Origin: JAGQSZ01 sp049647585
GTDB lineage: Bacteria > Actinomycetota > Acidimicrobiia > Acidimicrobiales > Microtrichaceae
Reading direction: 5' to 3'
Length of the DNA: 64,000 nt
NCBI GenBank assembly: GCA_049647585.1
Contig: JBARXY010000014.1
Span: 1 to 64,000 of the forward strand
This document shows, piece after piece, positions 61,472 through 64,000 of this stretch. The stretch's first letter is position 1; each line of letters opens with the position of its first letter. The notes beneath the pieces are model-generated. The model ran no database searches. It saw only the letters and a list, made by a program, of their open reading frames with translations, and was not told where the DNA came from. Position numbers and translations under genes: made by a program.

Positions 61472-62653
61472 ATGGATCGGCAAATGAGTCAGAAGCGCCA
61501 CATGAGTGCGAAGCCGTCCACGGACCAGCAGGGGGTCGCCACCAGGCGACTGGCGCTGGAGGTTCTCGCTCGGGTCGAAGATGAAGGTGCCTATTCAAAC
61601 CTGGCCCTGAGCCACGCGTTGTCGGAATCATCGATGGACGCCCAGGACCGCGGTTTCGTGACCGACCTCGTCTACGGCTCACTCCGCCGGCGTAGGTCCT
61701 GTGACCATCTGGTCGACCGTTTCCTAAGTTCTGATCCGCCTCCGGCGGCAAGGCGGGTCCTGCGGCTCGGCGCCTACCAACTGGCGTACCGTCCCGACGT
61801 ACCTACTTATGCGGCAGTTTCAGCGACAGTCGATGCGGCACCGAAACGATTCAGGGGACTCACCAACGCGGTGCTCCGAAACGTTTCGTCGTCAGCGGTG
61901 GAGTTTCCAGACGAGGGAACCCGACTGTCCTACCCGGACTGGATCATGGAACTCCTGGTCCGTGATCTGGGTAGGGAGGACGCCATTGCTGCCCTGGAGC
62001 AGATGAACGAGTCCGCTGCCCAGAGTGTGCGGAGCGACGGCTACACCCAGGACCTGGCATCACAGAAGGTCGTCGAGCTCGTCGATGCCAGGTCCGGCGA
62101 ACTCGTGTTGGACTTGTGCGCTGCACCAGGTGGCAAAGCCACCGGCATCGCCGCAAGTGGAGCCCAGGTCGTTGCTGCCGACCTGCAACCCCATCGGGTG
62201 GGACTCATCGCTGCAAACGCCCAGAAGTTCGGTCTGGGCAGGACCTTCCCGATGGTTGCTGACGCGTTGCAACCACCGTTTCGTGCCGGCGTTGCCGACA
62301 GGGTGCTGCTCGACGCGCCGTGTTCGGGCCTGGGCGTTCTTAGGCGGCGACCGGATGCCCGCTGGCGACTCGAGGAGGACGCTCCCGAGCGACTCGCAGA
62401 CCTCCAGAAACGTATGGTCACCGCCGCGCTCGCAACTCTCAAACCGGGCGGGACACTGGTCTATAGCGTCTGCACACTGACCGCCGTCGAGACACTCGGG
62501 GTCGACGACTACATCGCAGCCAAGCACCCTGAGTTGGAACCGCTCGAGATTCCGTCTGAGCCATGGCGCAGGTGGGGTAGGGGAGCAATGCTGCTGCCTC
62601 AGGAGGAGGGCACCGACGGGATGTGCCTGTTCCGGTACCGGTACAGTCGATGA
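61472..62653 (+). CDS. rsmB: 16S rRNA (cytosine-967 C5) methyltransferase RsmB
   Basis: Start candidates are 61472, 61484 and 61502; none has a strong ribosome site. The 393-aa protein has the N-terminal NusB-like RNA-binding domain (RRLALEVLARVEDEGAYSNL; DRGFVTDLVYGSLRRRRSCD) and the methyltransferase (DLCAAPGGKATGIAASGAQV; VLLDAPCSGLGVLRRRPDAR; YSVCTLTAVET) with the two conserved cysteines. It modifies helix 31 of 16S rRNA. It follows fmt as in many bacteria. Confidence 0.93.
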   Translation: MDRQMSQKRHMSAKPSTDQQGVATRRLALEVLARVEDEGAYSNLALSHALSESSMDAQDRGFVTDLVYGSLRRRRSCDHLVDRFLSSDPPPAARRVLRLGAYQLAYRPDVPTYAAVSATVDAAPKRFRGLTNAVLRNVSSSAVEFPDEGTRLSYPDWIMELLVRDLGREDAIAALEQMNESAAQSVRSDGYTQDLASQKVVELVDARSGELVLDLCAAPGGKATGIAASGAQVVAADLQPHRVGLIAANAQKFGLGRTFPMVADALQPPFRAGVADRVLLDAPCSGLGVLRRRPDARWRLEEDAPERLADLQKRMVTAALATLKPGGTLVYSVCTLTAVETLGVDDYIAAKHPELEPLEIPSEPWRRWGRGAMLLPQEEGTDGMCLFRYRYSR

Positions 62654-62706
62654 TGAGCTCCGAATTCAGGAGTTCCAGTTCCCAAGATGACGAAGCAGGA
62701 GTCGCT

Positions 62707-63219
62707 ATGGCCCAGGACGCAGTTCGGCAAGCGAAGGTGCTGACGGTGTCCGACAGCATCGCAGCCGGAAGCCGTGAAGACACGAGTGGATCAGCGCTCA
62801 CCAGCAAACTCGAGTCGGACTCATATTCCGTGGTCGACACCCGTGTTGTTCCCGACGACATCGAAGAGATCTCCAACGCTCTTTCGTCCATGGCTTACGG
62901 ATTCAATGGTCTGATCGTCACCACGGGTGGTGCCGGGTTCGGGCAGCGTGACTTCACCCCGGAGGCGACCAAACGGATTCTTGATCGGGTCGCTCCGGGC
63001 ATGTCCGAGTCGATGCGCAAAGCCTCACCCAAGGGTCGTCTGTCCCGGGCGATCGCTGGAACCCGAGGGGCGTCGCTGATCCTCAACCTTTCGGCCGACC
63101 CGGAGCGTGCCGTGCACATGCTGGATGCCGTCCTCGACGTGGTTCCCGAGGCCGTCGAGCTTCTGGGCGGTGGTTCCATTCCGACCACTGATGCGGTCGA
63201 ACTGACCACGGTGGACTGA
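62707..63219 (+). CDS. MogA/MoaB-like molybdopterin-binding domain protein
   Basis: ATG 62707 has AGGAG five bases upstream and gives 170 aa, the normal family length; ATGs at 62650/62653 would add an unstructured tail. The fold is seen in AKVLTVSDSIAAGSREDTSG, the molybdopterin-binding LIVTTGGAGFGQRDFTPEAT, and a P-rich end (VELLGGGSIPTTDAVE). MogA adenylylates molybdopterin. A role outside Moco synthesis is possible, since no other moa/moe genes are near. It precedes ribD, where mycobacteria have rpe. Confidence 0.85.
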   Translation: MAQDAVRQAKVLTVSDSIAAGSREDTSGSALTSKLESDSYSVVDTRVVPDDIEEISNALSSMAYGFNGLIVTTGGAGFGQRDFTPEATKRILDRVAPGMSESMRKASPKGRLSRAIAGTRGASLILNLSADPERAVHMLDAVLDVVPEAVELLGGGSIPTTDAVELTTVD

Positions 63220-63336
63220 AGCCGGCTCCACGTCCCTCCACCGCCTGCCGGACCAGCAAAACAAGCCGCGGTCGAAATTTGTTCAGTTGGAACTAATTCG
63301 ACCGACCGGGCATCGGAAGGCTACGATGAAGCCATC

Positions 63337-64000
63337 ATGAGCTCGCCTTCCAGGACCGATGCCGTTGACCGTGAATGCATGACGCGAGCTATTGCTTCGG
63401 CGGCTCGTGTTCGCTGCATCACCTCTCCCAACCCATGGGTCGGTGCGTTGCTCCGAACCGACGATGGTCAGATGTTCGAAGGGGCGACGCTCGAGCCCGG
63501 GCAGGCCCACGCCGAGATCGTGGCTCTTGACGCGGCTGGCGAGAACGCGGCCGGATCAACCCTGTATGTCACGCTGGAACCCTGCAGTCACACGGGACGA
63601 ACGGGTCCCTGCGTCGATGCGATCATCGCGGCTGGGGTGCGACGGGTCGTGGTCGGTATCGAGGACCCGGACCCCAGGGTTGCCGGCAGCGGTATCGCTC
63701 GTCTGCGTGAGGCTGGGATCGATGTGCAATTGGGCGCCCAGGAAGAACATGTCCGAGCCCAACTCGCCCCCTACCTGAAGCATCGGACCACAGGTCGGCC
63801 GTGGGTTGTCCTCAAATTGGCCAGCACTCTCGACGGGGGAACGGCCGCACCGAACGGAACCAGCCAGTGGATCACCTCCACTTCGGCCCGCGTTGACGGT
63901 CACCGCCTTCGTGCGGAGTCGGACGCCATTCTGGTTGGTGCGGGAACCATCCGGCGTGACGATTCCTCGCTCACGGTTCGTGACTATCGGCCACCGATTC
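63337..64000 (+). CDS. ribD: riboflavin biosynthesis deaminase/reductase RibD, cut by window edge
   Basis: The ATG at 63337 opens a frame to the window end (221 codons). The N-terminal zinc deaminase is complete: TRAIASAARVRCITSPNPWV, GQAHAEIVALDAAGENAAGS, and LEPCSHTGRTGPCVDAIIAA with the two Cys ligands. The C-terminal reductase begins PWVVLKLASTLDGGTAAPNG and GTIRRDDSSLTV. It performs two steps of riboflavin synthesis. TACGAT 9 bases before the ATG could be a -10. No FMN riboswitch is visible in the 117-base gap. Confidence 0.93.
   Translation, partial: MSSPSRTDAVDRECMTRAIASAARVRCITSPNPWVGALLRTDDGQMFEGATLEPGQAHAEIVALDAAGENAAGSTLYVTLEPCSHTGRTGPCVDAIIAAGVRRVVVGIEDPDPRVAGSGIARLREAGIDVQLGAQEEHVRAQLAPYLKHRTTGRPWVVLKLASTLDGGTAAPNGTSQWITSTSARVDGHRLRAESDAILVGAGTIRRDDSSLTVRDYRPPI

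Noticed and set aside
63220..63336. FMN riboswitch before ribD
   Set aside because: The gap is 117 bases and lacks the conserved RFN core segments. Only a GTTC/GAAC inverted repeat at about 63280 is present.

Overview
The window is a 64 kb stretch of a high-GC actinobacterial chromosome. Actinobacterial markers are an mIHF-type gene directly before gmk, the order dapA-rnj-(x)-ftsK-rimO-pgsA-cinA, the alaS-ruvX-mltG-aroE-aroK-aroB-aroQ-pepP-efp-nusB-pyr super-operon, a DUF222/HNH gene, and a PriA lacking its ATP-binding motif. Class Acidimicrobiia, or a similar deep lineage, is my best guess from gene order and protein character. It is an inference and no phylogeny was run. I found no rRNA, tRNA or CRISPR array.

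Left accessory region (1-8147). The window opens in the 5' end of an IS3-type element on the minus strand, which cuts an unknown gene. A self-contained plus-strand cassette follows (982-7662): ECF sigma factor, single-TM anti-sigma-like protein, secreted I36/crystallin-like protein, small secreted two-cysteine protein, lipoprotein, membrane fusion protein with a peptidoglycan-binding domain, MacB-type ATPase and FtsX-type permease. A strong intrinsic terminator closes it. I read it as a sigma-controlled envelope or secretion module, and it is the best candidate for an undescribed system here. A frameshifted gene remnant follows.

Transition (8177-14925): a VTT/DedA membrane protein, an acyl-CoA ligase, SURF1, two TetR regulators, a di-iron ferritin-like protein and a winged-helix regulator.

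Core block 1 (14953-27482): dapA and rnj (overlapping), two small coupled unknown genes, ftsK, an SMP-30-type hydrolase, rimO, pgsA, an orphan antitoxin, cinA and rarA.

Core block 2 (27479-52604): alaS, ruvX and mltG, then the shikimate genes. Two acidic unknown proteins sit between aroE and aroK, where relatives often carry aroC. pepP, efp and nusB follow. The pyrimidine operon pyrR-pyrB-pyrC-carA-[DUF2505, opposite strand]-carB-pyrD-pyrF is preceded by a textbook PyrR-binding hairpin and an intrinsic terminator inside the first codons of pyrR. mIHF and gmk close the block. Many genes overlap by ATGA or GTGA, implying translational coupling.

Core block 3 (52772-64000): a DUF222/HNH gene inserted on the minus strand, then rpoZ, coaBC, metK, priA, an opposing methyltransferase gene, def, fmt, rsmB, a MogA-like gene and ribD, which runs off the right edge.

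A recurring oddity is in-frame tandem-repeat expansion in linkers and termini of otherwise conserved housekeeping proteins: MltG, NusB, PyrB, CarB, Fmt, PriA and two unknowns. A similar repeat array lies just beyond the alaS stop.
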